Assembly (NCBI GenBank): GCA_947625935.1
Contig: CANQQE010000001.1
Location: 62,001 to 126,000, forward strand
Length of the DNA: 64,000 nucleotides
Origin: an uncultured Muribaculaceae bacterium
GTDB taxonomy: Bacteria > Bacteroidota > Bacteroidia > Bacteroidales > Muribaculaceae
Direction of reading: 5' to 3'
This document shows positions 1 through 9,279 of the stretch, piece by piece. The position numbers and the translations under genes are program-made. The notes beneath the pieces were generated by a model. It searched no databases. It saw only the letters and a program-made list of their open reading frames with translations, and was not told where the DNA came from. Within the stretch, counting starts at the first letter, position 1. Each line of letters starts with the position of its first letter.

Positions 1-80
1 TTATTGTTCCCTAAATATTGTCTTCCGCCTATGACGGCGAGGTGCCTATTGGGAGGCATGATAATCATATACGGAATGGA

Positions 81-623
81 TTAATCGGATGGGGTGAACG
101 ACTGGAAGCTGTTATCGCTATAGAACACCACTATATTGGTTATTTTTTTGTTGCAATCCGTTTTAATCGATACTTCCGTGCTTTTTGTGTGGTTAGGTTG
201 AGCCATGATGCTGTCGTTTCCCGCGAACTCGTTATGTCGGGTTGCATTTGTGGCGGTTTTAGTCTGGGAAAAATTATTAGGCTCAATTTCAAATGCGTTT
301 TTGTCGCGATTGATGTCAAATACATTCTCCTGAAAATCAATATATTTTTCTGTTGGGACTTCGCTATTTTCGTCTTTTTGAGGTTCTGAGATTTCAATAT
401 TTTCGTCAACCATCATCCTTCCTTCGCCAAACATTAGCCACAGGACAGAGAGTTTGGGGAAGGCATCATGTATTTTTCCTATTAATTCGTCGCTTATCTT
501 TTTATTGCGGCCATTGAGGAGTTGGGAGAGGGTAGGGCGTGGTATTCGGCAAGTGTCGGCAAATTGAGAATTAGCAATTTGCTGACTTTCCATGAAAAAT
601 TTAAGTCGGTTTACGATATCCAT
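81..623 (-). CDS. Small XRE-type helix-turn-helix transcriptional regulator
   Basis: A 180-residue DNA-binding protein. Residues 1 to about 65 form a lambda-repressor-like helix-turn-helix (the recognition part reads FADTCRIPRPTLSQLLNGRN), followed by a WLMFGEG segment often seen in short Bacteroidales regulators of this kind. The rest is polar, low-complexity linker and a short C-terminal end (ITNIVVFYSDNSFQSF) that may mediate dimer contacts. I chose the ATG at 623. The frame is open to a TTG at 641, but that lies within a few bases of the predicted transcription start. It faces a gene-free region, so its targets are unknown; an inverted repeat over its own promoter hints at self-control. 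The HTH assignment is solid, the function is not known. Confidence 0.8.
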   Translation of the reverse strand: MDIVNRLKFFMESQQIANSQFADTCRIPRPTLSQLLNGRNKKISDELIGKIHDAFPKLSVLWLMFGEGRMMVDENIEISEPQKDENSEVPTEKYIDFQENVFDINRDKNAFEIEPNNFSQTKTATNATRHNEFAGNDSIMAQPNHTKSTEVSIKTDCNKKITNIVVFYSDNSFQSFTPSD

Positions 624-634
624 TGCGATTGCTA

Positions 635-684
635 TTTGCAATTAAGAATGTGCAAATGTAATTATTAGAATTGGAAAATGCAAA
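635..684 (-). promoter_or_regulatory. Promoter of the HTH gene with overlapping inverted repeat
   Basis: Read on the minus strand there is TTTG (684-681), a 20-base spacer and TACATTTG (660-653). This is an exact match to the Bacteroidetes -33/-7 promoter (TTTG, about 20 bases, TAnnTTTG). An inverted repeat TTTGCA-N10-TGCAAA (635-640 and 651-656) overlaps the -7 box and the expected start site. It could be an autoregulatory operator; that role is inference. Confidence 0.65.
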
Positions 685-1804
685 TTTATGAATTGGAACA
701 GCGAAGTTGGCTATCGTTGACAATTACAAATATTTAGACGCAAATGTAAATTGAATCTGGAGAATATATTGAACTATATGTTTAATTTGGATGTATATAT
801 TTCTGATTATTAGTAGTATACATATGTATGCGCAGTGCATGGCAGCTCGATTCTTGTTGTTGTGTTGATATAGTTTAAGGAAATCTAAAACTATTTTATA
901 TAATATATATGAGTTTCAGGAGTGTAATGTGATTATATATAATTGTTAATGGCCATAATTCCCCTTTCTAAACACAATTGTGAATTTGTGTTTAGCTAAT
1001 TATCCACATTTTCGTAATTAAATTGTGAGTAATTATCAAGTTCAAATCCTAAACTTAAATATGGGTTTGTAATGATTTAAATACGCAAATTTAAGTTGTG
1101 CAATGCGATAATTTGTATTTGTAATTTAAATGTTCTCGTTTGTAACAGATAATCTTCTAAAATGGTCGACGTTGTCATATTCCTGTGTAGATTATCAGTT
1201 ATTTGTATTTATAACATTGTAGAAAGGTGTTTTTCTCTCTTTGTTACACTTATTTAACATACAACTTCTTTAGTGTATGGTAGTTACATAACTTTTAGCT
1301 CAATTATCATGCTTTTTCCCATCCGCTTCAGATATTTTAGTCTTAGTTTTTTAGTAAGTGATTCCTATTGGATGGTTTTATGGTTTGTTTTATTTAATCC
1401 TCTTGGGCCAATTTATCATTTAGTTTGGTTTATCTATTTGTAATTTTGACTATTGATTTCCTTGTCGGTTTTCACTTGCCATTTGATACATAATCGGCAT
1501 TATGTTAAATAGGATTTTGTTTAATTACCCTATTTCATGCTGTAGGTTTAGTGCTAATTGATTTTATGATTTCGCCAATTAGAATCGGTTTATTGATTGT
1601 CATTAGATGTCCGTGGCCTATCTCAGTGTTTTTAGACAGCTTGTGGATGTTGTCTGTGGCTCGTCTCCGAGTTTAGTGCCTGTTAGTATGAAGCAGTGGC
1701 CTATCGTGAATTGAGCAAGACTCTAATCTTAGAAATAAGAAATCTTGAGTTTTAATCTGCGCTGGCTTATAAATGTACATCCCTTTATTTATAATGTTCA
1801 TTGC
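685..1804. other. 1.1 kb AT-rich region without a recognisable gene
   Basis: No ORF of 60 codons or more and no tRNA-like or rRNA-like sequence is visible. The stretch is much richer in A and T than its neighbours. It contains one perfect DnaA-box match, TTATCCACA at 1000-1008, a 12-bp palindrome ATACATATGTAT at 818-829, and a second CAAATGTA (741-748) resembling a minus-strand -7 box but without a good -33 partner. A 10-mer GTGGCCTATC occurs twice (1613 and 1696). A single DnaA box is not enough to call an origin. Confidence 0.6.
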
Positions 1805-1847
1805 GATAAAAAGAGCCGCAAGCCTGAATATAGACAGGTTGCGGCCC
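1805..1847 (-). terminator. Intrinsic terminator downstream of pgk
   Basis: On the minus strand a GGCCGCAACCTG arm and a CAGGCTTGCGGCT arm close an 8-base loop and are followed by CTTTTTAT. It lies 40 bases after the pgk stop codon. Confidence 0.85.
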
Positions 1848-1888
1848 TTTGGATTTGATGTCAGGTAGATAATTTTCTCTACCCTATT

Positions 1889-3139
1889 TTATTTACCTTT
1901 GATGGCTGCGATGCCGGGAAGGATTTTGCCTTCAATGGCTTCGAGGAGTGCGCCACCACCGGTTGATACATAAGAAACTTCGTCGGCCAATCCGAATTTG
2001 TTTACACAAGCTACTGAGTCGCCACCACCAACGAGTGAGAATGCGCCGTTGTTGGTAGCCTCAACGATAGCTTCGGCAATCGCTCTTGATCCGGCTGTGA
2101 AGTTGTCAAATTCAAATACACCGGCAGGCCCGTTCCAAAGAATCGTTTTAGCTCCTTTGATGGCGTCTGCGAAGGCTTTTTGGGTCTCAGGCCCTGCATC
2201 GAGACCTTCCCATCCGTCAGGTATATCCATACAAGAAACGATTTGGGTGTGTGCGTCGTTAGAGAAAGCATCGGCTGCCACGCAGTCCGAGCCGAGAACA
2301 AGGTTTACGCCTTTCTCTTTCGCCTTCTTCATGATGTCGAGGGCGAGGTCGAGCTTGTCGTCCTCGCAAATCGAGTTTCCGATCTTGCCCCCCATGGCTT
2401 TTGCGAATGTATAAGTCATGCCTCCGCAAAGGATGAGGTTGTCAACCTTGTCCATTAAATTCTCTATGATGCCAATCTTGGTTGATACTTTTGATCCGCC
2501 CATGATTGCGGTGAACGGGCGTTTAATGTCGCTGAGAATGTTGTCAACGGCTTTAACCTCCTTTTCCATCAGGTAGCCGAGCATCTTGTTGTCAGTGTCA
2601 AAATAGTCTGCTATGACGGCTGTAGAGGCGTGTTTGCGGTGAGCGGTTCCAAATGCGTCATTAACATAAGCGTCGGCATAGCTTGCGAGTTTTTTTGCAA
2701 ACTCTTTCTGACGCTCTTTCATTTCCTTTTTCGCTGCATCGTAGGCTGGGTCCTCTTTGTCGATTCCGACGGGCTTGCCTTCTTCCTCTGGATAGAAACG
2801 AAGGTTTTCGAGCAACAAAACTTCGCCGGGTTTGAGATTGGCTGCTGCCTCGCCTGCATTTGCGCAGTCGTCAGCAAATTTCACGTCACGACCGAGTGCC
2901 TTGGCTACATCGTCTTTGATTTGAGCCAAAGAGAATTTGGGGTTAATTTTACCTTTGGGTTTGCCCATGTGAGACATGATGATAAGGCTGCCTCCATCTT
3001 CAAGAATTTTTTTCAACGTGGGAAGCGCACCGCGGATGCGTGTGTCGTCGGTGATTTTACCGTTCTCATCCAAAGGCACGTTGAAGTCAACGCGCACAAT
3101 CGCTTTTTTACCAGCGAAATTGTAATTGTCGAGTGTCAT
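1889..3139 (-). CDS. pgk: Phosphoglycerate kinase
   Basis: Catalyses transfer of phosphate from 1,3-bisphosphoglycerate to ADP in cytosolic glycolysis. The 416-residue length is normal. Visible family motifs are VDFNVP at residues 17-22 (substrate binding), [21 protein letters not shown], the hinge/nucleotide region [18 protein letters not shown] and the C-terminal glycine loop GGGDSVACV. It stands alone between its own terminator and a 5' region of about 60 nt with a -7 box at 3207-3214. It is transcribed in the same direction as pyrF and prfA but is separated from them by 108 bases. Confidence 0.98.
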   Translation of the reverse strand: MTLDNYNFAGKKAIVRVDFNVPLDENGKITDDTRIRGALPTLKKILEDGGSLIIMSHMGKPKGKINPKFSLAQIKDDVAKALGRDVKFADDCANAGEAAANLKPGEVLLLENLRFYPEEEGKPVGIDKEDPAYDAAKKEMKERQKEFAKKLASYADAYVNDAFGTAHRKHASTAVIADYFDTDNKMLGYLMEKEVKAVDNILSDIKRPFTAIMGGSKVSTKIGIIENLMDKVDNLILCGGMTYTFAKAMGGKIGNSICEDDKLDLALDIMKKAKEKGVNLVLGSDCVAADAFSNDAHTQIVSCMDIPDGWEGLDAGPETQKAFADAIKGAKTILWNGPAGVFEFDNFTAGSRAIAEAIVEATNNGAFSLVGGGDSVACVNKFGLADEVSYVSTGGGALLEAIEGKILPGIAAIKGK

Positions 3140-3206
3140 TTTTTCTTATAAATAAAAATGTTATACTTAAAAATTTATTGTCAAGGTTATTTGGGATTTT
3201 CTGTGG

Positions 3207-3214
3207 CAAATATA
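3207..3214 (-). promoter_or_regulatory. -7 box of the pgk promoter
   Basis: CAAATATA on the plus strand is TATATTTG on the minus strand, matching TAnnTTTG. No clear TTTG is present at the usual 19-22 base distance upstream, so only the -7 element is supported. It predicts a leader of about 60 nt for pgk. Confidence 0.5.
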
Positions 3215-3247
3215 CGATATTGTTTTCAGAAAATCAGGTCTCGCATA

Positions 3248-4081
3248 CTAAATGATGTTATGTTTAGCCAACAAAACCTCCATCTGGTCACGAAGTTTGC
3301 GGGCTTCATCAGCCGCTGCTTTAGCAAAATCTTCTCCTGTCGATGCGTAAATTATGCCGCGTGATGAGTTGACAAGAAGACCGCATTCATTGGTCATTCC
3401 ATATTTGGCTACTTCCTCAAGGCTTCCACCCTGGGCCCCGACTCCGGGGACGAGAAGGAAGCTGTCTGGCGCGATTTGGCGAATGGTCTCAAACATACTA
3501 CCCTGTGTTGCGCCGACAACATACATCATCTCGTCAATGCCTCCCCACTCCGCTGATTTGCGCATGACTGTCTCAAAAAGCGGTGTTCCGCTCTCGTCTT
3601 TTATGAGTTGAAAATCGCGGGAGCCTTTATTGGAGGTTAAAGCAAGCAGTATCACCCACTTCCCGTCATAGCCGAGGAATGGCTTCACGCTGTCCTCACC
3701 CATGTAAGGAGCTACAGTGACCGCATCCACGTCAAGATACTCAAAAAAGCTGCGAGCGTAGAGCTGTGACGTGTTGCCGATGTCTCCGCGTTTCGCGTCG
3801 GCTATTATGAACTGGTCGGGATAGTTCTGTTTAAGATATTTGATGGTCTTTTCAAGAGCCATTTGGCCTTCAACCCCGAGACTTTCATAGAATGCGAGGT
3901 TTGGCTTATAGGCTACGCAATATGGAGCCGTTGCGTCGATAATGGCTTTATTGAACTCAAAAATAGGATCATCTTTCAGCTCGATAAGATGAGCCGGTAT
4001 TTTTTTTATGTCGGTGTCAAGGCCGACGCATAGAAACGATCGTTTGTTTTTAATGTTTTCGACTAATTCGGATCTTTTCAT
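3248..4081 (-). CDS. pyrF: Orotidine 5'-phosphate decarboxylase
   Basis: Decarboxylates OMP to UMP, the last step of de novo pyrimidine synthesis. The 277-residue protein belongs to the longer OMP decarboxylase subfamily. FLCVGLDTD lies near the N terminus, and the catalytic lysine motif [13 protein letters not shown] is intact. VPGVGAQGG and the [13 protein letters not shown] phosphate-binding segment are present near the C terminus. It starts 25 bases after the prfA stop codon, so the two are probably cotranscribed from the promoter in front of prfA. Confidence 0.97.
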   Translation of the reverse strand: MKRSELVENIKNKRSFLCVGLDTDIKKIPAHLIELKDDPIFEFNKAIIDATAPYCVAYKPNLAFYESLGVEGQMALEKTIKYLKQNYPDQFIIADAKRGDIGNTSQLYARSFFEYLDVDAVTVAPYMGEDSVKPFLGYDGKWVILLALTSNKGSRDFQLIKDESGTPLFETVMRKSAEWGGIDEMMYVVGATQGSMFETIRQIAPDSFLLVPGVGAQGGSLEEVAKYGMTNECGLLVNSSRGIIYASTGEDFAKAAADEARKLRDQMEVLLAKHNII

Positions 4082-4106
4082 TTTTTTGAGTCTGTATATA
4101 AATGAA

Positions 4107-5216
4107 TTATAGTTCTGATTCTTTCAACTTCTCGGCATTCTCAGCTATAATGAGGTGGTCGATGCAATCCTGGATATCACCATCGACGAATGCTTGGAGA
4201 TTGTAGATTGTATAATTGATGCGGTGGTCTGTTATACGCCCCTGGGGATAGTTGTATGTGCGAATTTTTGCCGAACGGTCGCCGGTCGAAACCATGGTCT
4301 TGCGCCGGCTGGCAATGTCATCGAGGTATTTCTGATGCTCTTTATCATAGATGAATGTCCTCAGTCGGCTGAGCGCGCGTTCTTTGTTTTTGGGTTGGTC
4401 GCGTGTCTCGGTACATTCTATCAGAATTTCTTCGCTGATTCCTGTGTTGGGATTTTTCCACATATACCTCAATCGTACGCCCGACTCAACCTTATTTACA
4501 TTCTGCCCTCCTGCGCCACCTGAACGGAAAGTGTCCCATTTGATTTCACCTTCATTGATTTCCACGTCAAATGCTTCGGCTTCGGGCAATACGGCGACTG
4601 TGGCTGCAGAGGTGTGTACCCTACCCTGCGTTTCTGTCGCCGGCACGCGTTGCACGCGGTGAACCCCGCTCTCATATTTCAGCGTGCCGTAAACACCTTC
4701 GCCGCTGACGGCAAATACAATTTCCTTGAAGCCTCCGGCGGTGCCTTCGTTGAAACTTGTAACCGCTACTGACCACCCTTTTGATTCGCAGTATTTGGAA
4801 TACATTTTGAATAAATCACCGGCGAAAATCGCAGCCTCGTCGCCTCCCGTGCCCCCGCGTATTTCCACTATGGCGTTCTTGCCGTCTTCAGGGTCAGCTG
4901 GGATTAGCAATAGCTTGATTTGTTCTTCCATTTTCGGAAGTTCGTCATTTGCCGCGTCGAGCTGTTCTTTAGCCATCGACCTCATTTCTTCATCACTTTC
5001 ATTTGTGAGAATATCGCGTGCTTCATCGATATTTCCCATGAGCTCGCGATAATGGCGAGTAGCGGCAGTGAGTTTCTCGAGATCCTTGTATTCCTTTGTC
5101 AGACGCACATAGCGTTTCATGTCGGCTATAACGCCGGGGTCGGTGATTAATGTGCTGACCTCCTGGAAACGCGCTTCAATTCCGTCAAGGCGTGACAAAA
5201 GTGATGATTCGGCCAT
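4107..5216 (-). CDS. prfA: Peptide chain release factor 1
   Basis: Recognises UAA and UAG stop codons and triggers peptide release on the ribosome. The 369-residue length fits RF1. The catalytic GGQ loop is in [14 protein letters not shown], where the glutamine is normally methylated by PrmC. The codon-recognition tripeptide PAT sits in [17 protein letters not shown], which identifies RF1 rather than RF2. First gene of a probable prfA-pyrF unit; its 5' region overlaps a divergent promoter for the kinase gene at 5294. Confidence 0.97.
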   Translation of the reverse strand: MAESSLLSRLDGIEARFQEVSTLITDPGVIADMKRYVRLTKEYKDLEKLTAATRHYRELMGNIDEARDILTNESDEEMRSMAKEQLDAANDELPKMEEQIKLLLIPADPEDGKNAIVEIRGGTGGDEAAIFAGDLFKMYSKYCESKGWSVAVTSFNEGTAGGFKEIVFAVSGEGVYGTLKYESGVHRVQRVPATETQGRVHTSAATVAVLPEAEAFDVEINEGEIKWDTFRSGGAGGQNVNKVESGVRLRYMWKNPNTGISEEILIECTETRDQPKNKERALSRLRTFIYDKEHQKYLDDIASRRKTMVSTGDRSAKIRTYNYPQGRITDHRINYTIYNLQAFVDGDIQDCIDHLIIAENAEKLKESEL

Positions 5217-5237
5217 ATAGATAGAAAAACTTTAAAT

Positions 5238-5269
5238 TTTGTGCGAAGTTACGAAATTTCTTAACTTTG
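5238..5269 (+). promoter_or_regulatory. Promoter of the kinase-nucleotidyltransferase operon (divergent with prfA)
   Basis: TTTG at 5238-5241, a 20-base spacer and TAACTTTG at 5262-5269 match the Bacteroidetes promoter. On the other strand TAACTTCG (plus-strand CGAAGTTA, 5244-5251) is a near match that could serve prfA. The two promoters overlap, so the two transcription units may compete for polymerase. Confidence 0.7.
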
Positions 5270-5293
5270 CGTTTATTAATGCAATGAAAATTT

Positions 5294-6721
5294 ATGAATA
5301 TACTGACATCATTATATAAGGAAACAGTTGGCACTGAACCGCTGGAAGTTGAAGAATTGCCCACAGCCGGATCTAATCGGCGTTACTTCAGACTAATCGG
5401 AGAAAAGACACTCGTGGGAGTGATTGGCACTTGTGTTGAAGAAAACCGGGCGTTCATTCAGCTTGCCCGTCATTTCAGGAGCAAGGGCCTCCCTGTGCCT
5501 GAGGTTGTGGCTGTGACTTGCGATGAAACCGCTTATCTGCAAGAGGATCTTGGCGACGTGCAGTTGTTCAATGCAATTCAAAAAGGGCGGGCCACAAGGT
5601 CATTCGGTCCTGACGAAAAAGAGATTCTTGTAAAAACCATAAGGCTTCTTCCCGATTTGCAGTTCAACGGCGCTACAGGTCTTGACTTCAACGTTTGCTA
5701 TCCATCGGCTGAATTTGATGTCAGGTCAATAATGTGGGATTTGAACTATTTCAAATACTGCTTCCTCAAAGCGACTGGTCTGGAGTTCCTCGAAGATAAG
5801 TTGGAAGATGATTTCCAAACCATGGCCGAGGTGCTCATGCGTAACCAGTCGAGCACTTTCATGTACCGCGATTTCCAGTCGCGCAATGTTATGGTCAGAG
5901 ATAACGGCGAGCCGTGGTTTATTGATTTTCAAGGTGGCCGCAAAGGGCCGTTCTACTATGATGTAGCATCATTCCTTTGGCAGGCTAAGGCTAATTTCCC
6001 CGATAGCCTGCGTCAGGATTTGATTAAGGAGTACATCGATTCCCTTAGACGTTATGTACCGGTCGATGAGGACTATTTCTATGAGCAGTTGCGACATTTT
6101 GTTCTGTTCCGCACGTTGCAGGTTCTTGGCGCCTATGGGTTCCGAGGCTATTTTGAGAAGAAACCGCATTTCATGCAGAGCGTACCTTTTGCCATTGCCA
6201 ATCTGAGGGTGCTGCTTGAACGTCCCTATCCCGAATATCCCTATCTGAGCAAGTTGCTCAACGAACTTGTGGAGATGAAGCAATTCAGTGATGAGCTTGA
6301 ACAGCGTTCATTGACGGTCAAGGTGATGAGTTTCGCATACAAAAAGGGTATTCCTAACGACACTTCGGGTAATGGCGGCGGTTTCGTGTTTGATTGCCGT
6401 GCTGTCAACAATCCAGGGAAGTACGAAAGATATAAGCCGTTTACAGGTCTCGATCAGCAGGTAATAACATTTTTAGAGGAAGATGGTGAAATTCTTGATT
6501 TCCTCAGTCACGCGCAGGCATTGGTTGACGCATCGGTCAAACGATACATGGAACGAGGTTTTACCAACCTCATGGTTTCGTTTGGGTGTACTGGAGGGCA
6601 ACATCGTTCAGTATATTGTGCGCAGCATATTGCAGAACACATCAACAAAGAGTTTAACGTGAAGGTTGAACTCGTTCACAGAGAGCAGAATATCGAGCAG
6701 ACTTTTAAACCTCGCAGATGA
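5294..6721 (+). CDS. AmgK-like sugar kinase fused to a RapZ C-terminal domain
   Basis: A two-domain protein of 475 residues. Residues 1 to about 330 are an aminoglycoside-phosphotransferase-fold kinase: the catalytic loop reads YRDFQSRNVMV (Asp and Asn conserved, the usual His replaced by Tyr) and the metal-binding motif is WFIDFQGGRKGP. Residues about 345-475 match the C-terminal domain of RapZ: LTVKVMSFAYKKGIP, FVFDCRAVNNP, PFTGLD and the signature FGCTGGQHRSVY, ending near VHRE. The RapZ N-terminal ATPase part is absent. In E. coli this RapZ domain senses glucosamine-6-phosphate. The next gene, overlapping by 4 bases, encodes a MurU-like nucleotidyltransferase, so the kinase is probably an anomeric MurNAc/GlcNAc kinase of the AmgK type in cell-wall recycling. 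Substrate and sensory role are inference. Confidence 0.85.
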   Translation: MNILTSLYKETVGTEPLEVEELPTAGSNRRYFRLIGEKTLVGVIGTCVEENRAFIQLARHFRSKGLPVPEVVAVTCDETAYLQEDLGDVQLFNAIQKGRATRSFGPDEKEILVKTIRLLPDLQFNGATGLDFNVCYPSAEFDVRSIMWDLNYFKYCFLKATGLEFLEDKLEDDFQTMAEVLMRNQSSTFMYRDFQSRNVMVRDNGEPWFIDFQGGRKGPFYYDVASFLWQAKANFPDSLRQDLIKEYIDSLRRYVPVDEDYFYEQLRHFVLFRTLQVLGAYGFRGYFEKKPHFMQSVPFAIANLRVLLERPYPEYPYLSKLLNELVEMKQFSDELEQRSLTVKVMSFAYKKGIPNDTSGNGGGFVFDCRAVNNPGKYERYKPFTGLDQQVITFLEEDGEILDFLSHAQALVDASVKRYMERGFTNLMVSFGCTGGQHRSVYCAQHIAEHINKEFNVKVELVHREQNIEQTFKPRR

Positions 6722-7464
6722 AAGGAATGATTTTTGCAGCCGGCCTTGGCACTCGGTTAAGGCCGTTGACCAATGACAGACCAAAAGCATTGGTCGAAGT
6801 TGCCGGGAAACCGATGCTCCGCCATGTGATTGAGCGTTTCAAGCAAGCCGGTATTTCGGAAATCGTTGTCAACGTACATCATTTTGCCGATAAGATAATT
6901 GATTATATTCGGGATAACGATTATTTCGGTGTGACGATTCATGTCAGTGATGAACGAGATTATCTGCTTGATACAGGAGGGGCGATTCTGAAAGCTCGTC
7001 GATGGCTCGATGGAAATGAACCTTTTCTGGTTCACAACGCCGATATCATGACCAATCTCGATCTGGTCGCTTTGGAACGGAATCATATTGACTCAGGGGC
7101 GGCTGCTACGCTTGTGGTGTCTCCCCGCGAAACATCCCGCTACTTGTTGTTTGACGCGAATTTTGACCTGTGTGGATGGACTAATGTGAAGACTGGCGAA
7201 ATACTGCCACAGGGCATCGATACCACTCATATGGATAAGATGGCGTTCGGCGGGATTCACATACTTTCGCCTGATGCGATTTACCGGCTTTTGTCTACTT
7301 TTTCTGATGACAAAAAATTTTCCATAATACCGTTTTATGCCAAAAAATGTAGGGAAATAAAGATTCGGGGCTACCTTTCCCCTACCCCATATAAATGGGT
7401 GGATATAGGTCGCCCCGAAACTCTTGCTAAAGCTGAAGCAATATTTTCAGACGATACTCTTTAG
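6718..7464 (+). CDS. MurU-like sugar-1-phosphate nucleotidyltransferase
   Basis: A 248-residue cytosolic nucleotidyltransferase. The N terminus carries the NTP-binding signature AAGLGTRLRPLTNDRPKAL and the sugar-binding part VEVAGKPMLRHVIERF; LLDTGGAI and the metal-binding HNADIMTN follow. Length and motifs match MurU, which makes UDP-MurNAc from MurNAc-1-phosphate, rather than the longer GlmU or the glucose-1-phosphate thymidylyltransferases. Its ATG overlaps the stop of the kinase gene (ATGA), indicating translational coupling. This supports a kinase-then-nucleotidyltransferase salvage route that bypasses de novo UDP-MurNAc synthesis. The exact sugar is not proven. The last 18 bases overlap the 3' end of the convergent oxidoreductase gene. 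Confidence 0.85.
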   Translation: MKGMIFAAGLGTRLRPLTNDRPKALVEVAGKPMLRHVIERFKQAGISEIVVNVHHFADKIIDYIRDNDYFGVTIHVSDERDYLLDTGGAILKARRWLDGNEPFLVHNADIMTNLDLVALERNHIDSGAAATLVVSPRETSRYLLFDANFDLCGWTNVKTGEILPQGIDTTHMDKMAFGGIHILSPDAIYRLLSTFSDDKKFSIIPFYAKKCREIKIRGYLSPTPYKWVDIGRPETLAKAEAIFSDDTL

Positions 7465-8004
7465 GCGTTTAAGGAAGTTCTCCCGGTGTTCTTTTGGCCC
7501 GTGGGCTGTCTGGTCGCAATTCTCCCATTGTGTTCCTGTTATTCCCACTGTGTTAAGCACAACGGGGATAAAATAGCCTTCGATAAATTGTCCGAACATT
7601 ATCGACGGTGACTGTGATGTCGTTATTATCAGAGTGCGTCCTATTTGCAGTCCGGGCACCATCGCACCTTCCGCGGTATAACTATAGGCGCGTCCAACAA
7701 GCATCACTTTGTCAAAGTATCCTTTAAGGTCGGCGGGCATCATTCCCCACCAGATGGGGAAAATCATTATGAGCTCATCGGTCTTTTCAAGCATTGCTAT
7801 ATACTTATTGACCAATGGGTCTGACGATTCTCCATGCGAATACCCTTTCAGGTCTTCAGCGGTCATCAACGGGTTGAAACCATCAGCTACGAGGTCTACC
7901 ACCTGATATTCACGTTTTTGTGCATCAAGCTGAGCCTTGACTTCTTCAAGTATCGCATAGTTAAAACTGCCATGCCACGGGTGAGAGAAAATTATAGTTA
8001 CCAT
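7447..8004 (-). CDS. NAD(P)H-dependent oxidoreductase, flavodoxin fold
   Basis: A 185-residue FMN-dependent oxidoreductase of the KefF/MdaB/quinone-reductase family. It begins with TIIFSHPWHGSFNYAI, a typical FMN-phosphate loop, and has FPIWWGMMPADLKGYFDKV, the conserved segment contacting the isoalloxazine ring. Such enzymes reduce quinones or similar electrophiles by two electrons. There is no nearby KefC-type antiporter. It is a single gene, convergent with the MurU-like gene, and the two coding regions overlap by 18 bases. Its in vivo substrate is unknown. Confidence 0.9.
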   Translation of the reverse strand: MVTIIFSHPWHGSFNYAILEEVKAQLDAQKREYQVVDLVADGFNPLMTAEDLKGYSHGESSDPLVNKYIAMLEKTDELIMIFPIWWGMMPADLKGYFDKVMLVGRAYSYTAEGAMVPGLQIGRTLIITTSQSPSIMFGQFIEGYFIPVVLNTVGITGTQWENCDQTAHGPKEHRENFLKRLKSIV

Positions 8005-8102
8005 TATAATCTAAATATGGATTTATTAATGAAACAAACACTCACTGGTTAAAGTTTGGGGTATATGGCAAAAGTTGTTTCGTATGATTAAAATATAATG
8101 AG

Positions 8103-8110
8103 TAACTTTG
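8103..8110 (+). promoter_or_regulatory. -7 box of the porin promoter
   Basis: TAACTTTG matches TAnnTTTG exactly. The -33 side is less clear: a TTGTTT at 8075-8080 lies slightly farther than usual. Transcription would start near 8117. Confidence 0.55.
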
Positions 8111-8124
8111 TGACCCGATAGGCA

Positions 8125-9219
8125 ATGTATAGCAGTATGCGTATGAGAAAAAGTTTGTATCGGCTACCTGCGCTGTTAGTTATTCCCTTAACGTTTTCCG
8201 CCTCGGCCGATGCTGTCGGCACCGAAACTTCCGATGTCGGACAGGCTGTCGTGGCGCAAACCCCAGTTGAATCCAAGGGAGCCATCAGTTATCTCCCGGC
8301 CATACACGGAACACTGAGGCCACGTTACGAAGCGGAAATAAACGATGGTTATGCCGGGCGGTTTGAGGTGCGCAACGCCCGATTGTCGGCTGAGGGATAT
8401 GTGTGCCCGGTAGTCGATTATAAGCTGCAAGCCGATTTATGCGATCGGGGAAAATTCAAGATGCTTGACGTTTGGGTCGGATTGTCGGTCGCTGAGGGAT
8501 TTAAGATTATAGCCGGCCAGACTCTTATACCGTTTTCTGTCGATGGCATAAGGTCGCCCCACAACTATATGTTTGCCAATAAGTCCTATGCCGGAGAGAT
8601 TGTCGGTAATACTCGCGGAGTTGGAGCCAAATTGTGCTATACGTCACCATTCCATCTGCAGATAGAAGCCGGCGTTTTTAACAATGCCACTATAAGCGAC
8701 CACGACGTATGGGAAAAAGACCCTGCGTTTGCTGCGAAAGCGCGTTATATGATTGGCGATGTGTCTGTCGAGTGCGGTTTCAAGACCGCCGCCCCCGATT
8801 CAGTCCGCATCAACTTCCTGAATGGGGTTATTGGTTGGAAGTCTGACCGTTGGCAGATAGAAGGCGAATACACTTACAAGCATTACACCAATTATTCATT
8901 TAAACCTGCCCATGCCTATAGCGGGTTTGCATCATATGGTATGCCTGTTAATGCCGGGATATTTAACCGCCTTTCATTTCAAGGCCGCTGGGACGGGATG
9001 ACCGACCATAGCTCGGGGCGCAGAGACAAAAACGGACATCTCTACTTGACAGATAATGCCCGTAATCGCTTGACTATTGGCTCTACGATCAGTTACGTCC
9101 AACCTAAAACTAAGGTTGACGTGAGACTCAATTATGAGAAATATTTTTATCACAGCGGGTATGAGATTCCCCAAGGCGATGGCGATAAGATTGTCGTTGA
9201 ATTGTCGCTAAGATTCTGA
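8125..9219 (+). CDS. Outer-membrane porin, phosphate-selective porin O/P-like
   Basis: A 364-residue outer-membrane beta-barrel. A signal peptide is visible (MRKSLYRLPALLVIPLTFSA, residues about 7-26, cleavage after ASADA). The mature part has LRPRYEAEINDGYAGRFEVR, LSAEGYV and IIAGQTLIPFS, the alternating pattern of the OprO/OprP family. It ends in VVELSLRF with a terminal Phe, as required for barrel insertion. Three in-frame ATGs lie at 8125, 8137 and 8143; the third gives the cleanest signal peptide and a more normal leader, so the true start may be 8143. No pst or pho genes are nearby, so phosphate specificity is not shown. Confidence 0.82.
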   Translation: MYSSMRMRKSLYRLPALLVIPLTFSASADAVGTETSDVGQAVVAQTPVESKGAISYLPAIHGTLRPRYEAEINDGYAGRFEVRNARLSAEGYVCPVVDYKLQADLCDRGKFKMLDVWVGLSVAEGFKIIAGQTLIPFSVDGIRSPHNYMFANKSYAGEIVGNTRGVGAKLCYTSPFHLQIEAGVFNNATISDHDVWEKDPAFAAKARYMIGDVSVECGFKTAAPDSVRINFLNGVIGWKSDRWQIEGEYTYKHYTNYSFKPAHAYSGFASYGMPVNAGIFNRLSFQGRWDGMTDHSSGRRDKNGHLYLTDNARNRLTIGSTISYVQPKTKVDVRLNYEKYFYHSGYEIPQGDGDKIVVELSLRF

Positions 9220-9221
9220 GA

Positions 9222-9253
9222 TTTGTCTACTTCCTCAATTGTTACTAACTTTG
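9222..9253 (+). promoter_or_regulatory. Promoter of ftsY-rimO-menF
   Basis: TTTG at 9222-9225, a 20-base spacer and TAACTTTG at 9246-9253 match the Bacteroidetes consensus. It begins 2 bases after the porin stop codon and gives ftsY a leader of about 20 nt. Confidence 0.7.
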
Positions 9254-9279
9254 TAGGCTAATAAACTAAGATAAAAGAT

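Noticed and set aside
685-1804. Replication origin
   Set aside because: Only one DnaA box and no dnaA or other origin marker genes; kept only as a low-interest observation.
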